Position numbers and translations under genes: made by a program | The notes under the pieces: model-generated | What the model saw: only the letters and a program-made list of their open reading frames with translations | Told to the model about the DNA's origin: nothing | Databases searched by the model: none | From: Proteobacteria bacterium SG_bin4 | GTDB taxonomy: Bacteria; Pseudomonadota; Gammaproteobacteria; Burkholderiales; Nitrosomonadaceae | Length of the DNA: 64,000 nucleotides | Direction of reading: 5' to 3' | Assembly: GCA_002083395.1 (NCBI GenBank) | Contig: LWDH01000039.1 | Coordinates: forward strand, 29,879-93,878 | Shown: in pieces, positions 28,601-37,809 of the stretch | Layout of the letters: the number at the start of each line of letters is the position of its first letter | How positions within the stretch are numbered: the stretch's first letter is position 1

Positions 28601-29407
28601 GACATCCGCAACACCCGATAACTCCTCGATATAGGGCCGCATCAACTCAGCGCCCAACGCGCAATTGATACCAACCGACAATGGCCGGGTATGGCTAATC
28701 GAATTCCAAAACGCTTCCGGCGTTTGCCCGGACAACGTGCGTCCGGAGGCGTCGGTAATCGTCACCGAAATCATGATCGGCAAACGGATGCCGTGATTCT
28801 CGAAAAATTGATCGATCGCAAACAACGCCGCTTTGGCGTTCAGCGAATCGAAAATGGTTTCAACCAGCAAAATATCCACGCCGCCATCGACCAATCCGCG
28901 GATTGATTCGGTATAGTCGACCACCAACTGATCGAAGGTAATATTGCGAAACCCCGGATCGTTGACATCGGGAGAAATCGACGCGGTTTTGGTCGTCGGG
29001 CCGATCACGCCGGCGACAAAGCGCGGCTTATCCGGCGTTTTCGCCTCATAAGCCTGCGCCGCTTCGCGCGCCAGCCTAGCCGAAGCAGCATTCAATTCAT
29101 ACACCAGATCCTGCATGTGGTAATCCGCCATCGACGCAGCATTGGAATTGAACGTATTGGTTTCGAGAATATCCGCGCCCGCCTCCAGATACCCGTTATG
29201 GATCGAACGGATAATGTCCGGCTGCGTCAGCGTCAGCAAATCATTATTGCCTTTCAGATCGTGCGGAAAATCGGCGAAACGCTGTCCGCGAAAATCCGCC
29301 TCGGTTAACTTAAACGTCTGAATCATCGTACCCATCGCACCATCCAGAATCAGGATGCGTTGGGGAAATAAACTTTCCAATAAAGCTGTGCGGGATTCTC
29401 TCGTCAT
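25697..29407 (-). CDS. metH: Cobalamin-dependent methionine synthase
   Basis: 1236 residues, full length. Domains in order: homocysteine/zinc domain (1-330: ILDGAMGTMIQ, GINCALGAELM and the zinc Cys pair in GGCCGTTPAH), pterin domain (about 355-615: VGERTNVTGSRAFARLI), cap and B12 domain (650-880: cobalt-ligating His in KGDVHDIGKNI, then GLSGLITPSLEEM) and the C-terminal AdoMet reactivation domain (RPAPGYPACPDHTEKGPLF). It moves a methyl group from methyl-tetrahydrofolate to homocysteine. I saw no cobalamin riboswitch in the 300 bases upstream. Single gene. Confidence 0.98.
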   Translation of the reverse strand: MTRESRTALLESLFPQRILILDGAMGTMIQTFKLTEADFRGQRFADFPHDLKGNNDLLTLTQPDIIRSIHNGYLEAGADILETNTFNSNAASMADYHMQDLVYELNAASARLAREAAQAYEAKTPDKPRFVAGVIGPTTKTASISPDVNDPGFRNITFDQLVVDYTESIRGLVDGGVDILLVETIFDSLNAKAALFAIDQFFENHGIRLPIMISVTITDASGRTLSGQTPEAFWNSISHTRPLSVGINCALGAELMRPYIEELSGVADVYISVHPNAGLPNPLSETGYDETPEYTANQIKGFAQDGFVNVVGGCCGTTPAHIKAIAGAVSTIAPRKIPEIPKKLRLSGLEPLNIGDDSLFVNVGERTNVTGSRAFARLILNDNYAEALSVARSQVENGAQIIDINMDEAMLDSQKAMVTFLNLIAAEPDICRVPIMLDSSKWSVIEAGLKCIQGKSIINSISMKEGEEEFIHHAKLARRYGAAVIVMAFDEKGQADTLQRKVEICTRSYRILVDQVGFPPEDIIFDPNIFAIATGIEEHNNYGVDFIEATRVIKQTLPYAKVSGGVSNVSFSFRGNEPIREAIHTAFLYHAIKAGMTMGIVNAGQLGVYSDIPPELLEKVEDVLLNRRPDATERLVEFAEQFKGQKKEQVEDLAWRDEPLQQRLTHALVKGISTYIEVDTEEARAEIERKGGRPIQVIEGPLMDGMSVVGDLFGAGKMFLPQVVKSARVMKQAVAYLLPYIEAEKKLLGDDKPKGKIVVATVKGDVHDIGKNIVAVVLQCNNYEVINMGVMVPSAQILETARREGADIIGLSGLITPSLEEMAHVAKEMQREGFTIPLLIGGATTSRVHTAVKIAPHYDGPTVWVPDASRAVGVCSNLLSEDLRDNYMREIKEEYEKVRTQHKNKKGPSKLLTLAEARANAFKTDWSNYQPYQPELTGVRTLNNYPLEKIVPFIDWTPFFQAWELAGRYPDILTDEVVGETASHLFRDAQTMLKKIVEQKWLSANAVIGLFPANAIGDDIEIYTDASRSKIAMVYHCLRQQDQKPFGKPNRCLADYIAPKETGIPDTIGLFAVGAGFGIDDRIKAFEAANDDYSAIVLKALADRLAEAFAEHMHMRVRREFWGYAKDEKLSNEQLINEEYRGIRPAPGYPACPDHTEKGPLFATLNATGNTGIIITESFAMVPTAAVSGFYFSHPESSFFAVGKIGKDQVEDYAKRKGWTVEEAERWLAPVLAYER

Positions 29408-29718
29408 AGATCGGATAATAATTTCAAAAGAAAGATTTTGGCATTATACCTGAGCTGGTTGTTTCCATTCGCCGGGTAAACGGCGGGAATGGCGGTTTTT
29501 TCGTAACTGCAGGAGAAAAGCATTGAAAGGATTCACACCAAACGCTATAAAACAACTTCAGATCGGCAAAAATGGCAAAAAACAGGACAAATGTACTAAT
29601 TAATAAGGACAGGCCAGTAATAGAAATAAGATTCCACTTCGAATAAAATCCCAAACGGAACAATCACATTCCAAATTACTATTTTCTATTAAGTTTAGAT
29701 TTACAGCTGGAGGCAGTA
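29408..29718. other. Intergenic region between metH and PEP-CTERM gene, with terminator-like hairpin
   Basis: No gene. At 29464-29491 CCATTCGCCG pairs with CGGCGGGAATGG (two-base bulge), followed by CGGTTTTTT on the plus strand, as in an intrinsic terminator. No plus-strand gene ends here, so it would act within the leader of the downstream gene or terminate an unannotated RNA. The rest is AT-rich. Confidence 0.5.
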
Positions 29719-30453
29719 ATGAAAAAAATCTATAAATATATTGCAGGCGCATTGCTTGCAGCCCCTATGTTTGCATCTGCTGCTACAAGTTACAATCTGT
29801 CAAATGATTTCAGTTACAGCAATAATCCCAATGGTGCATGGTCGTTTTTGTATGGCGCCGCTTTGCTGACACCGCAGGTTCCATTGAATAACGGTAATCC
29901 GCTTTATCCGGCGGTGCTCCCCGGTTATTGGAGCACAGGCCCGGATTTAAACACAAACACGCCTGATGTCATTAAAACGGCGGTTAATGGCAGTAGCGCC
30001 GGAGAAACCGACTCGGATTTCCTGGCTGGCGACGTGATTGTCCACAGCCCTAATGCCGGCGATCCATTATTCATCGTATGGACCGCACCGGAAGCAGGAA
30101 CCATTGATTTCAGCAGCGATATTTGGTATGCACATTCCGTCGTTAATCGCTCAAATGATGTTTTAGTTTCCTTGGATGGATCCGCCCTCGGATCGGCTAC
30201 CATTTCGAATGCTTCTTATGGCGACAGGTCGAATGCGTGGCACTTGAGCGGTGATGACTTATCCGTGATCGCCGGCGATACGCTGGTATTCGCATTTACC
30301 AAAAGCGCTGGACAGTCATTCGGTTCATTGGATGGAATCAATGTGGATATTACATTCGTCAGTACGATCCCCGAACCGGAAACTTATGCAATGTTGTTAG
30401 CCGGTTTGGGATTGTTAGGATTCTTTGCACGTAATAAAAAACAAGCTGCCTAA
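29719..30453 (+). CDS. PEP-CTERM sorting-domain exported protein
   Basis: 244 residues, preceded by GGAGG. A signal peptide (1-21, MKKIYKYIAGALLAAPMFA) and a C-terminal PEP-CTERM tail (IPEPETYAMLLAGLGLLG, then FFARNKKQAA) bracket a beta-rich body (about 22-212) of unknown role. The tail is recognised by EpsH-type exosortase, which releases the protein into the cell surface or exopolysaccharide. No exosortase gene is present in the window. A second protein with nearly the same tail lies at 56521. Followed by a strong terminator. Confidence 0.92.
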   Translation: MKKIYKYIAGALLAAPMFASAATSYNLSNDFSYSNNPNGAWSFLYGAALLTPQVPLNNGNPLYPAVLPGYWSTGPDLNTNTPDVIKTAVNGSSAGETDSDFLAGDVIVHSPNAGDPLFIVWTAPEAGTIDFSSDIWYAHSVVNRSNDVLVSLDGSALGSATISNASYGDRSNAWHLSGDDLSVIAGDTLVFAFTKSAGQSFGSLDGINVDITFVSTIPEPETYAMLLAGLGLLGFFARNKKQAA

Positions 30454-30465
30454 TAATTCAACCCA

Positions 30466-30493
30466 AAAACTGCCCGATTCCTCGGGCAGTTTT
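30466..30493 (+). terminator. Intrinsic terminator after PEP-CTERM gene
   Basis: Perfect 12-bp stem AAAACTGCCCGA / TCGGGCAGTTTT with a TTCC loop, 13 bases after the stop codon. The A and T flanks let it work in both directions. Confidence 0.9.
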
Positions 30494-30664
30494 AATTCAG
30501 CCATCCGGATCCGGCGCAATCCCCGCTAGTCAAAAGCAGATCTGCCCCCCCTTGTTTGCGCCAGCATTCAATCAATCACTCTTTGGATTTGGTGGATGAA
30601 TGGCGGATAATAACTTGTCGGATATTGTTTTCCCAATCCGTCCCTCAAAGTCTATTCAGAACGT

Positions 30665-30785
30665 TAGGGAATCGCTGATCAATTGTCTGGGCAAGCAACT
30701 TGCTGCGTTGAACAGCGCTCAGAAGCTCGCTTATCAGATTGATGGGTCTCGTTTCTTGCTCGGCGAATAAATCTGCATTTCCCTG
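30665..30785 (-). repeat. MITE-like inverted-repeat element, copy C (short)
   Basis: Reverse orientation, 121 bases. On the minus strand it runs from GGGAAATGCAGATTTATTCG through CCGAGCAAGAAACGAGACC and CAACGCAGCAAGTTGCTTG to GATCAGCGATTCCCTA. It lacks about 28 bases of the interior found in copies A and D, and one end is diverged. It lies just before the catalase ribosome binding site. Confidence 0.65.
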
Positions 30786-30804
30786 CCATTAACAGGAGAT
30801 TGCC

Positions 30805-32253
30805 ATGACTGACCATAACAAATTGACGACTGCCGCCGGAGCGCCGGTGCCGGATAACCAAAACACCATGACCGCGGGGCCGCGCGAGCCGGTTTTTTTG
30901 CAAGATGTATGGCTGCTGGAAAAACTCGCTCACTTTGACCGCGAAGTCATCCCTGAACGACGCATGCACGCCAAGGGTTCCGGCGCTTATGGCGCTTTCA
31001 CAGTAGCTCACGACATTACAAAATACACACGCGCCAAAATCTTTTCCCAGATTGGTAAAGAGACCGAGCTCTTCGCGCGCTTCACTACCGTTGCCGGTGA
31101 ACGTGGCGCTGCCGACGCTGAACGCGACATACGCGGAATTGCAGTCAAGTTCTATACCGAAGAAGGCAATTGGGACATGGTCGGCAACAACACGTCAGTG
31201 TTCCTCCTAAAAGCCCCGCTCAAATTCCCGGATCTGAATCATACTGTTAAGCGCGACCCACGCACCAACATGCGCAGCGCGAAAAACAATTGGGATTTCT
31301 GGACGTCGCTGCCGGAAGCCTTGCATCAAATCACTATCGTCATGTCCGACTGCGGCATTCCGGCAAGTTATCGCACCATGCACGGGTTTGGTTCGCATAC
31401 ATTCAGTTTCATCAATCAGAGCAATGAACGCTTCTGGGTCAAGTTTCATTTCAAGAGCCAGCAAGGCATCAAGAATCTAACCGATGCCGAAGCGGAAGCG
31501 ATCATCGGCAAGGACCGGGAAAGCCACCAACGTGACTTATTCGAAGCGATCGAACGCGGCGATTTTCCGAAATGGACATTGAAAGTTCAAATCATGCCGG
31601 AAGCCGATGCATCCAAAGTGCCCTACAATCCGTTTGACTTGACCAAGATTTGGCCACACGGCGATTATCCGCTGCTCGATGTCGGTGTGGAGCTCAACCG
31701 CAACCCGGAAAATTTCTTTGCCGAAGTCGAACAATCGGCGTTTAACCCCGCCAATGTCGTACCGGGTATCGGATTCTCACCAGACAAAATGTTGCAAGCG
31801 CGATTGTTTTCCTACGGCGACGCGCAGCGTTACCGGCTTGACGTCAATCACCACTTCATTCCGGTCAATGCGCCGCGCTGCCCGTTCCATAGTTATCACC
31901 GAAACGGTCAAATGCGCGTCGACGGCAATCACGGCAGCACGCTGGGGTACGAACCCAACAGCTACGGCGAATGGCAAGAGCAGCCGGATTTCCGCGAACC
32001 ACCGCTATCCGTTGCAGGCGCTGCCGATCATTGGAACCACCGCGAAGACACCGATTATTTTTCGCAACCCGGAGCATTGTTCCGCTTGATGACACCCACT
32101 CAACAGCAATCGTTGTTCACCAACACAGCCAACTCGATCAAGAGTGCGTCGCGCGAAATTCAGCTCCGCCATATCCGGCATTGCCTGAAAGCCGACCCGG
32201 CGTATGGCGAAGGCATCGCCAAAACCTTGAGGATACCGCTGCCGGAAGTTTAG
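30805..32253 (+). CDS. katA: Monofunctional heme catalase (small subunit type)
   Basis: 482 residues, ATG preceded by ACAGGAG. The catalytic His lies in RRMHAKGSGAYGAF, the essential Asn in VGNNTSVFLLKAPLKF, and the proximal heme Tyr in RLFSYGDAQRYRL. The length and absence of a flavodoxin-like C-terminal domain place it with the small-subunit (clade 3) catalases. Cytoplasmic defence against H2O2. A MITE copy lies directly upstream and may contain or displace its promoter. Confidence 0.96.
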   Translation: MTDHNKLTTAAGAPVPDNQNTMTAGPREPVFLQDVWLLEKLAHFDREVIPERRMHAKGSGAYGAFTVAHDITKYTRAKIFSQIGKETELFARFTTVAGERGAADAERDIRGIAVKFYTEEGNWDMVGNNTSVFLLKAPLKFPDLNHTVKRDPRTNMRSAKNNWDFWTSLPEALHQITIVMSDCGIPASYRTMHGFGSHTFSFINQSNERFWVKFHFKSQQGIKNLTDAEAEAIIGKDRESHQRDLFEAIERGDFPKWTLKVQIMPEADASKVPYNPFDLTKIWPHGDYPLLDVGVELNRNPENFFAEVEQSAFNPANVVPGIGFSPDKMLQARLFSYGDAQRYRLDVNHHFIPVNAPRCPFHSYHRNGQMRVDGNHGSTLGYEPNSYGEWQEQPDFREPPLSVAGAADHWNHREDTDYFSQPGALFRLMTPTQQQSLFTNTANSIKSASREIQLRHIRHCLKADPAYGEGIAKTLRIPLPEV

Positions 32254-32614
32254 GGTTAAGTGTGGCATAAACCGTAGAGAAAGCGGAACAATCGATGTAC
32301 TGAACCGGATCGAGCAACTTTGAACCAGTTCATTCATGCCTCATTTCCTTCTGTTCAGCAAGGACTAGGAGTACTAAGACGGCAGAACAACACAGAAAAA
32401 ATCGGGAGAAAGCCTATTACTGAATCTATTTTAGTGCAACAGCAGCAACATTCGATAACTCTCCAACAACTTATTACTTTCGTATCATCAATAAATTACA
32501 ATCTGATAACGCATTACAAATGAGATCAGAAATAATGAAATGCCGCTTTCACAAAGCAAAAACTCTTTCGAGCTATAAATACCAAGATCTTTTTATATTC
32601 TTCTACCTAGATTA
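32254..32614. other. AT-rich intergenic region before the NACHT gene
   Basis: 361 bases without a recognisable gene. GC content falls sharply after about 32340, marking the left edge of an accessory insertion. It contains the 36-base repeat (32303-32338), whose partner lies at 36963-36997. No clear ribosome binding site precedes the ATG at 32615. Confidence 0.5.
32303..32338 (+). repeat. 36-base flanking repeat, left copy
   Basis: AACCGGATCGAGCAACTTTG continuing AACCAGTTCATTCATG. It matches 36963-36997 with few differences and has internal dyad symmetry (GAACCGG with CCAGTTC). Direct orientation; together the two copies bracket the NACHT gene, the higB remnant and higA. Confidence 0.7.
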
Positions 32615-35600
32615 ATGAATACCGATTCCCATATCAATTTTAGCGGCTTCTCTCCGAATTCGTTCGAACAGTTCATTCGTGCGCTTTCTATAAAGGTAAT
32701 CGGTCCAGGTGTTTCAATTTTTGGTAATGGGCCTGACGGGGGTCGTGAAGCAATTTTCCAGGGTGAAGTGAATTATCCCTATCCGCCAACTAATGTATGG
32801 AATGGATATGGAGTTATTCAAGCAAAATTCAAAGAAAAAACAGAAGGTACTCAAAAAGATCAGGGGTGGGCAAAAAAACAACTATCCGATGAACTAATAA
32901 AATGGGGAGAAAGCTCAAAACGTAATCCTAAACCGGATTACTTTATCTATTGCACCAATGTCGATTTATCCTCTACATCAGGTGGCGGAAAAGATGCAAT
33001 GGAAAAAATTTTAGAAAAACATAAACCCCTACTGGGATTAAAAGCATTTGCTATATGGGATGCCAATCAGTTGAAAGGGTACATTGATGGGTATGAGGAA
33101 ATTCGTAAAAGATTTACTCATTTCCTCACACCGGGTGATCTTCTTTCTGCATTTATGGATTCTCTTCCAAAATCAAAAAGTCCTGATGCAATTCTGACAA
33201 CTTACTTGTGTAGAGAAATTCAAGCTGATGAAGATGCCCGGCTCAGCCAAGCTGGTGATCGATCTGAAGACAGAATCAAACTGGCAAATGTTTTTATGGA
33301 TCTACCTGTATCAAAATCTCGTCATGCAGAATTAACTGAGGAAAATTTGCAAGATGAACAATTTCCTGTTTCTTTGCATGAACTACTAAGCTCATCATCT
33401 CACAAACTCGATCCCTTATCCCTGTTCGAAAGAAAAGATAATGAAAAGGAACGCTTGTACGGTCGACTCTTATTTCTGGGAGGACCAGGTTCCGGCAAAT
33501 CAACAATTGGTCAATTTTTCTCCCAAATTCACCGTGCTGCTTTACTGGATCGTTATCCTCAGCACCGACTCGAATCAAAAATTAAAGAAATAATTAAAGA
33601 AATCAAGTCGAGATGTGAAAAAGATCAAATCTTTTGGCCTCGTACTCCACGTTATCCATTCCGGATAGAACTGAATGCATTTGCGAAAGCGCTCGCTGCA
33701 AACTCAATGGATCGGGTCATATCTTTGTCCGAGTATTTGCGTCAGAAATTAAGTCGCGACTCCTCATTGACGCATGAAGATCTTCGTGAATTGCTGCGCA
33801 CTATTCCCTTATTGCTTATTCTCGATGGATTGGACGAAGTCCCCTCGTCCAGCAATCGTCGCGAAGTAATATCAGCAATCCAGGATTTCTTGAATGAATC
33901 CAGAAACATCGAAGCAGATCTGATGATAGTCGCAAGCTCCCGGCCTGATGGTTATGCAGGTGAATTTGACGGAGATGAGGTTGCTCACCGTTACTTGGTT
34001 CCATTATCCAAATCACGCGCCCTCAATTTTGCCCAACGATATGTCAGTGCCAAGGTCGGATCCAAAGGAGACCAACGCACCGAAGAAGCAATGTCTTCAC
34101 TCAGAAGCGCGATTGAAAACCCGCTGGTAGCAAAACTGATGCGCTCACCACTGCAAGTAACATTTATGGTAACTGTGGTTGCTGCCAGCGGAAAACCTAG
34201 TGAAAGCCGATGGCAACTATTCAACGATTATTACCGTACCATATACGAGCGTGAGCTTCACAAGGCCGTTCCTCCTTTCGATAAAACACTTAATGAACGC
34301 CGCCAGGATATCGATGCACTTCATCATAGAGTGGGATTTATTCTGCAATGCCGCGCTGAATCCTCGGGTGGAACGCAGGCAGATATGTCTCTGGGTGAAT
34401 TTGAACAATTGGTGAGCGACTGTTTGAATGAAAATGGACTGCTCGCAGAAGAATTAGAAAAACAAAAGGAAATGATCCTTGGTGCCGCGAATCAGCGACT
34501 AGTTTTTCTAACCACCCGCACCCCCGGCAGGCTTAGTTTTGATGTCAGATCATTGCAGGAATACATGGCTGCTGCCTGTATTACTAATGCTGATTCTGAA
34601 ATTACCCTACAGCGACTCGAAACTATCGCGCATTCTGCCTATTGGAGAAATACACTGCTTTTTGCGGTAGGCCGCTTCTTCGTTGAACCACAAATGCGTG
34701 ATTATCGTGACAAGATCAGATTACTTTGTGAAGATTTAAATCGGAAAGATTCAAATCGTTCCGCAGTAAAATTGGGTTCACATTTGGCATTGGCGATTCT
34801 TGAAAGCGGAACTACAGGGAACAATCCTCTGTTCATGCGGAGTCTCACCACTTGCGCCTTGGAATTGCTTGCCAATCCGCCCGGCACCGGAGACATTCTT
34901 GAGCGGCTTACTAATATCTACCAAGAGTCGCTGGCAATAGAATATGAGCAAAAATTACCGCTGTGGTTAAGACAAATAGAGTTATCGCTTACACTTTCTG
35001 CTTGGATTCTTATTCTGTACTTGGAAAAGAAAGACATCCCTTGGGCGAAAGAATTAATTGCACATGAATGGCCGGATTCAATAGAAAAATCAATGGTTAT
35101 TTTTCAGGCTTATCTATCAACCAAAAAGCATGATGAGGAAGGTCAAAAATATTTGGATCAATTTGATACTGAAAGAATGGAAAAGCTGGTTTCACGGATC
35201 TCAATCACAAAATTTAACAAACTTACGCTTGATCACAGTATGTTCACTGATGATGAATCATCATGGTTAAAATCATTATCTCATTGGATTGATAATGAAG
35301 TAACTCTCCCTATCAATTTACTATCAGGCAAAAAACCTTCTGATTTAACAATATATATAAATCCTATCATCACAAAAAATTGGTCGAATAATCTAGAGCA
35401 AATCAAAACGATCAGCCTGGAGAAGAACCTTCACCCTGATTGGAAAGTAATCGATTCACTTGCGGATTTCTATACCACGCCTTGCGCGACAACTCTCGCA
35501 AATGTACTTGAATTTATGGCAAATCACCTGAAACCCAAATCATGGGCTACATGGGCAAGAATTCTGCCTTGGCCACTTGGTATTTGCCTTAACTCAACCA

Positions 35601-36571
35601 CTTCAGCAGTCGAACTACTTGACTTGGCCTCAAAATACCGCGATGGTAAATTAGGAGATTTTGATTCATGGATATCCAAACAAAAACAATGGCGTGAATC
35701 TGGAATTGAGCTAGATGAGTTATGCAGCGAAAATAGTGCGCCAACTCTAGCTTTGGCTATAAATCAATATTCTACGTCTCTAGCCGGTTCAGAAGCTGCG
35801 ACTCTTGTTACAAAAGATTTATTCAAACACCTAATAAAGTCAAACCAGCCAGCTTTGAAGGAAAAGCTTGCATGGATACTCGAAAACTATGTCAAGCATA
35901 AAGAAACACTGTATTGCCTTGATCCTCTATTATTGCAAAGCGAGCTGTTGCCACATAGGGATCGCTGGTGGAGTCATGCTTTCATGATTGCTCAGAAAAA
36001 GATGATCAATCAAGACGATTGGGTTGCATTTTATGATCACTTTGGCAGATTGAATCAATTACAACTTGCCAAGTCTTTCTGGAATCTTTCCGGTTTACCT
36101 TTTAATTTTGTGTTGCATCAATTCTCCGCAAATACATCGCGGCTTGGTTTGTTACGTCTTTTAGGTTTCTGGTGTGCCTCTGGTTACAAAGTAGAAAGTA
36201 AGATTCAACGGCTAACACCACTTGAAGCACTTAGAGACGTAAGATTTCGCCTAGCTGCGATTCTTGTTCTGATGACGCAACACGACCTTTCGTCGAACGA
36301 AATACAACAAATGGTAAATCACGTTTCCGCTGTAACTACTGGCAATAATGAGCCGCAAGCCTTACATCTCATTATCTCGACTCTCGAATACAATATAAAT
36401 GAAAAACCTGAACTGGAACCAATACTTACAGAGTTAATTAAAAATATTCCACCAAAAGATTGGCAAATTCGAGCACGAGCTGAAAATCTTCGTATTCAAC
36501 TCCTTGAGACCTACTCTAGTGGATTTGATAAACAGAAACTCTTAGAACTTAGGCTTCCAGCCTTACTGTAA
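32615..36571 (+). CDS. bNACHT-type NTPase with N-terminal Mrr-like nuclease segment (probable phage defence)
   Basis: 1318 residues, markedly AT-rich against its neighbours. Residues 17-75 look like a PD-(D/E)xK nuclease of the Mrr group: FEQFIRAL, then GPDGGREA (Asp41) and GVIQAKFKEK (Gln69-x-Lys71). Residues 285-460 are a NACHT NTPase: Walker A GGPGSGKST at 289-297, Walker B LLLILDGLDEVP at 399-410 with the extra acidic residues typical of NACHT, then VASSRPDGY. The remaining 800 residues are helical, Leu/Trp-rich, and probably sense a trigger. Bacterial NACHT proteins are known anti-phage NLR-like proteins in which N-terminal effectors such as nucleases act on activation. Stands alone; inserted next to higA. 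Confidence 0.82.
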   Translation: MNTDSHINFSGFSPNSFEQFIRALSIKVIGPGVSIFGNGPDGGREAIFQGEVNYPYPPTNVWNGYGVIQAKFKEKTEGTQKDQGWAKKQLSDELIKWGESSKRNPKPDYFIYCTNVDLSSTSGGGKDAMEKILEKHKPLLGLKAFAIWDANQLKGYIDGYEEIRKRFTHFLTPGDLLSAFMDSLPKSKSPDAILTTYLCREIQADEDARLSQAGDRSEDRIKLANVFMDLPVSKSRHAELTEENLQDEQFPVSLHELLSSSSHKLDPLSLFERKDNEKERLYGRLLFLGGPGSGKSTIGQFFSQIHRAALLDRYPQHRLESKIKEIIKEIKSRCEKDQIFWPRTPRYPFRIELNAFAKALAANSMDRVISLSEYLRQKLSRDSSLTHEDLRELLRTIPLLLILDGLDEVPSSSNRREVISAIQDFLNESRNIEADLMIVASSRPDGYAGEFDGDEVAHRYLVPLSKSRALNFAQRYVSAKVGSKGDQRTEEAMSSLRSAIENPLVAKLMRSPLQVTFMVTVVAASGKPSESRWQLFNDYYRTIYERELHKAVPPFDKTLNERRQDIDALHHRVGFILQCRAESSGGTQADMSLGEFEQLVSDCLNENGLLAEELEKQKEMILGAANQRLVFLTTRTPGRLSFDVRSLQEYMAAACITNADSEITLQRLETIAHSAYWRNTLLFAVGRFFVEPQMRDYRDKIRLLCEDLNRKDSNRSAVKLGSHLALAILESGTTGNNPLFMRSLTTCALELLANPPGTGDILERLTNIYQESLAIEYEQKLPLWLRQIELSLTLSAWILILYLEKKDIPWAKELIAHEWPDSIEKSMVIFQAYLSTKKHDEEGQKYLDQFDTERMEKLVSRISITKFNKLTLDHSMFTDDESSWLKSLSHWIDNEVTLPINLLSGKKPSDLTIYINPIITKNWSNNLEQIKTISLEKNLHPDWKVIDSLADFYTTPCATTLANVLEFMANHLKPKSWATWARILPWPLGICLNSTTSAVELLDLASKYRDGKLGDFDSWISKQKQWRESGIELDELCSENSAPTLALAINQYSTSLAGSEAATLVTKDLFKHLIKSNQPALKEKLAWILENYVKHKETLYCLDPLLLQSELLPHRDRWWSHAFMIAQKKMINQDDWVAFYDHFGRLNQLQLAKSFWNLSGLPFNFVLHQFSANTSRLGLLRLLGFWCASGYKVESKIQRLTPLEALRDVRFRLAAILVLMTQHDLSSNEIQQMVNHVSAVTTGNNEPQALHLIISTLEYNINEKPELEPILTELIKNIPPKDWQIRARAENLRIQLLETYSSGFDKQKLLELRLPALL

Positions 36572-36630
36572 TCTGTAATCGCTTTGAAGCTGGTGATGCC
36601 TACGATGTTGAGATAGTTGATTATCATTGA
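36571..36630 (+). pseudogene. higB: higB toxin gene, C-terminal remnant
   Basis: In the frame ending TGA 36630 the sequence reads ICNRFEAGDAYDVEIVDYH, the usual last residues of HigB (RelE-fold) toxins. It begins at the stop codon of the NACHT gene; the preceding 70 or so residues are absent. The intact higA follows 14 bases later. The toxin gene was therefore cut by the event that brought in the NACHT gene. Confidence 0.75.
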
Positions 36631-36644
36631 AGAGGTTTTCGATA

Positions 36645-36944
36645 ATGACGATTCGAGTTGAAGATATACACGACCTGGATTTCAGCGATGTTGCTATTGG
36701 CGAGAAATTGTCGCCGATTCATCCGGGGGAAATTCTGCGCAAAGAGTTTCTTATTCCGCTGAAGCTTACGCCGCATGCACTGTCACAGGCCTTACAAGTA
36801 CCGGCACCGCGCATCAACGATATCGTGCGGGAGCGCCGTGCGATCACGGTTGACACCGCACTTCGGTTAGCGCGGTTTTTCGGTACCCGTGCGGAGTTCT
36901 GGATGGGACTACAAACCGATTACGATATGGCGATTGCGCGGTAA
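36645..36944 (+). CDS. higA: HigA-family antitoxin (orphan)
   Basis: 99 residues from ATG 36645; an upstream in-frame TTG at 36627 overlaps the higB remnant. HigA hallmarks: IHPGEILRKEFLIPLKLTPH, LSQALQVPAPRINDIVRERR and the ending FFGTRAEFWMGLQTDYD. It is an XRE-type DNA-binding antitoxin that normally neutralises HigB and represses the operon. Its toxin is reduced to a short 3' remnant, so it is now an orphan regulator or a decaying gene. Confidence 0.9.
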   Translation: MTIRVEDIHDLDFSDVAIGEKLSPIHPGEILRKEFLIPLKLTPHALSQALQVPAPRINDIVRERRAITVDTALRLARFFGTRAEFWMGLQTDYDMAIAR

Positions 36945-36962
36945 AATTTACGCGACGCGCTA

Positions 36963-36997
36963 AACCGGATCGAACCCTTTGAACCGGTTCAGTCATG
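36963..36997 (+). repeat. 36-base flanking repeat, right copy
   Basis: AACCGGATCGAACCCTTTGA continuing ACCGGTTCAGTCATG. Direct repeat of 32303-32338; can form a hairpin (AACCGG with CCGGTT). Lies 19 bases after the higA stop. Confidence 0.7.
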
Positions 36998-37013
36998 AGC
37001 CGCTTTTTGCGAT

Positions 37014-37727
<714 letters not shown>

Positions 37728-37809
37728 GTTGTCACCTTTCGTTGTTAGCCGTGATAATCTCACTTTGTAGCTATTATTTTGATTTCATGAAACCAAAGGA
37801 GTCATACCC

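Noticed and set aside
29408..29718. Cobalamin riboswitch upstream of metH
   Set aside because: I could not find a B12-box-like sequence or the expected multi-stem architecture on the minus strand.
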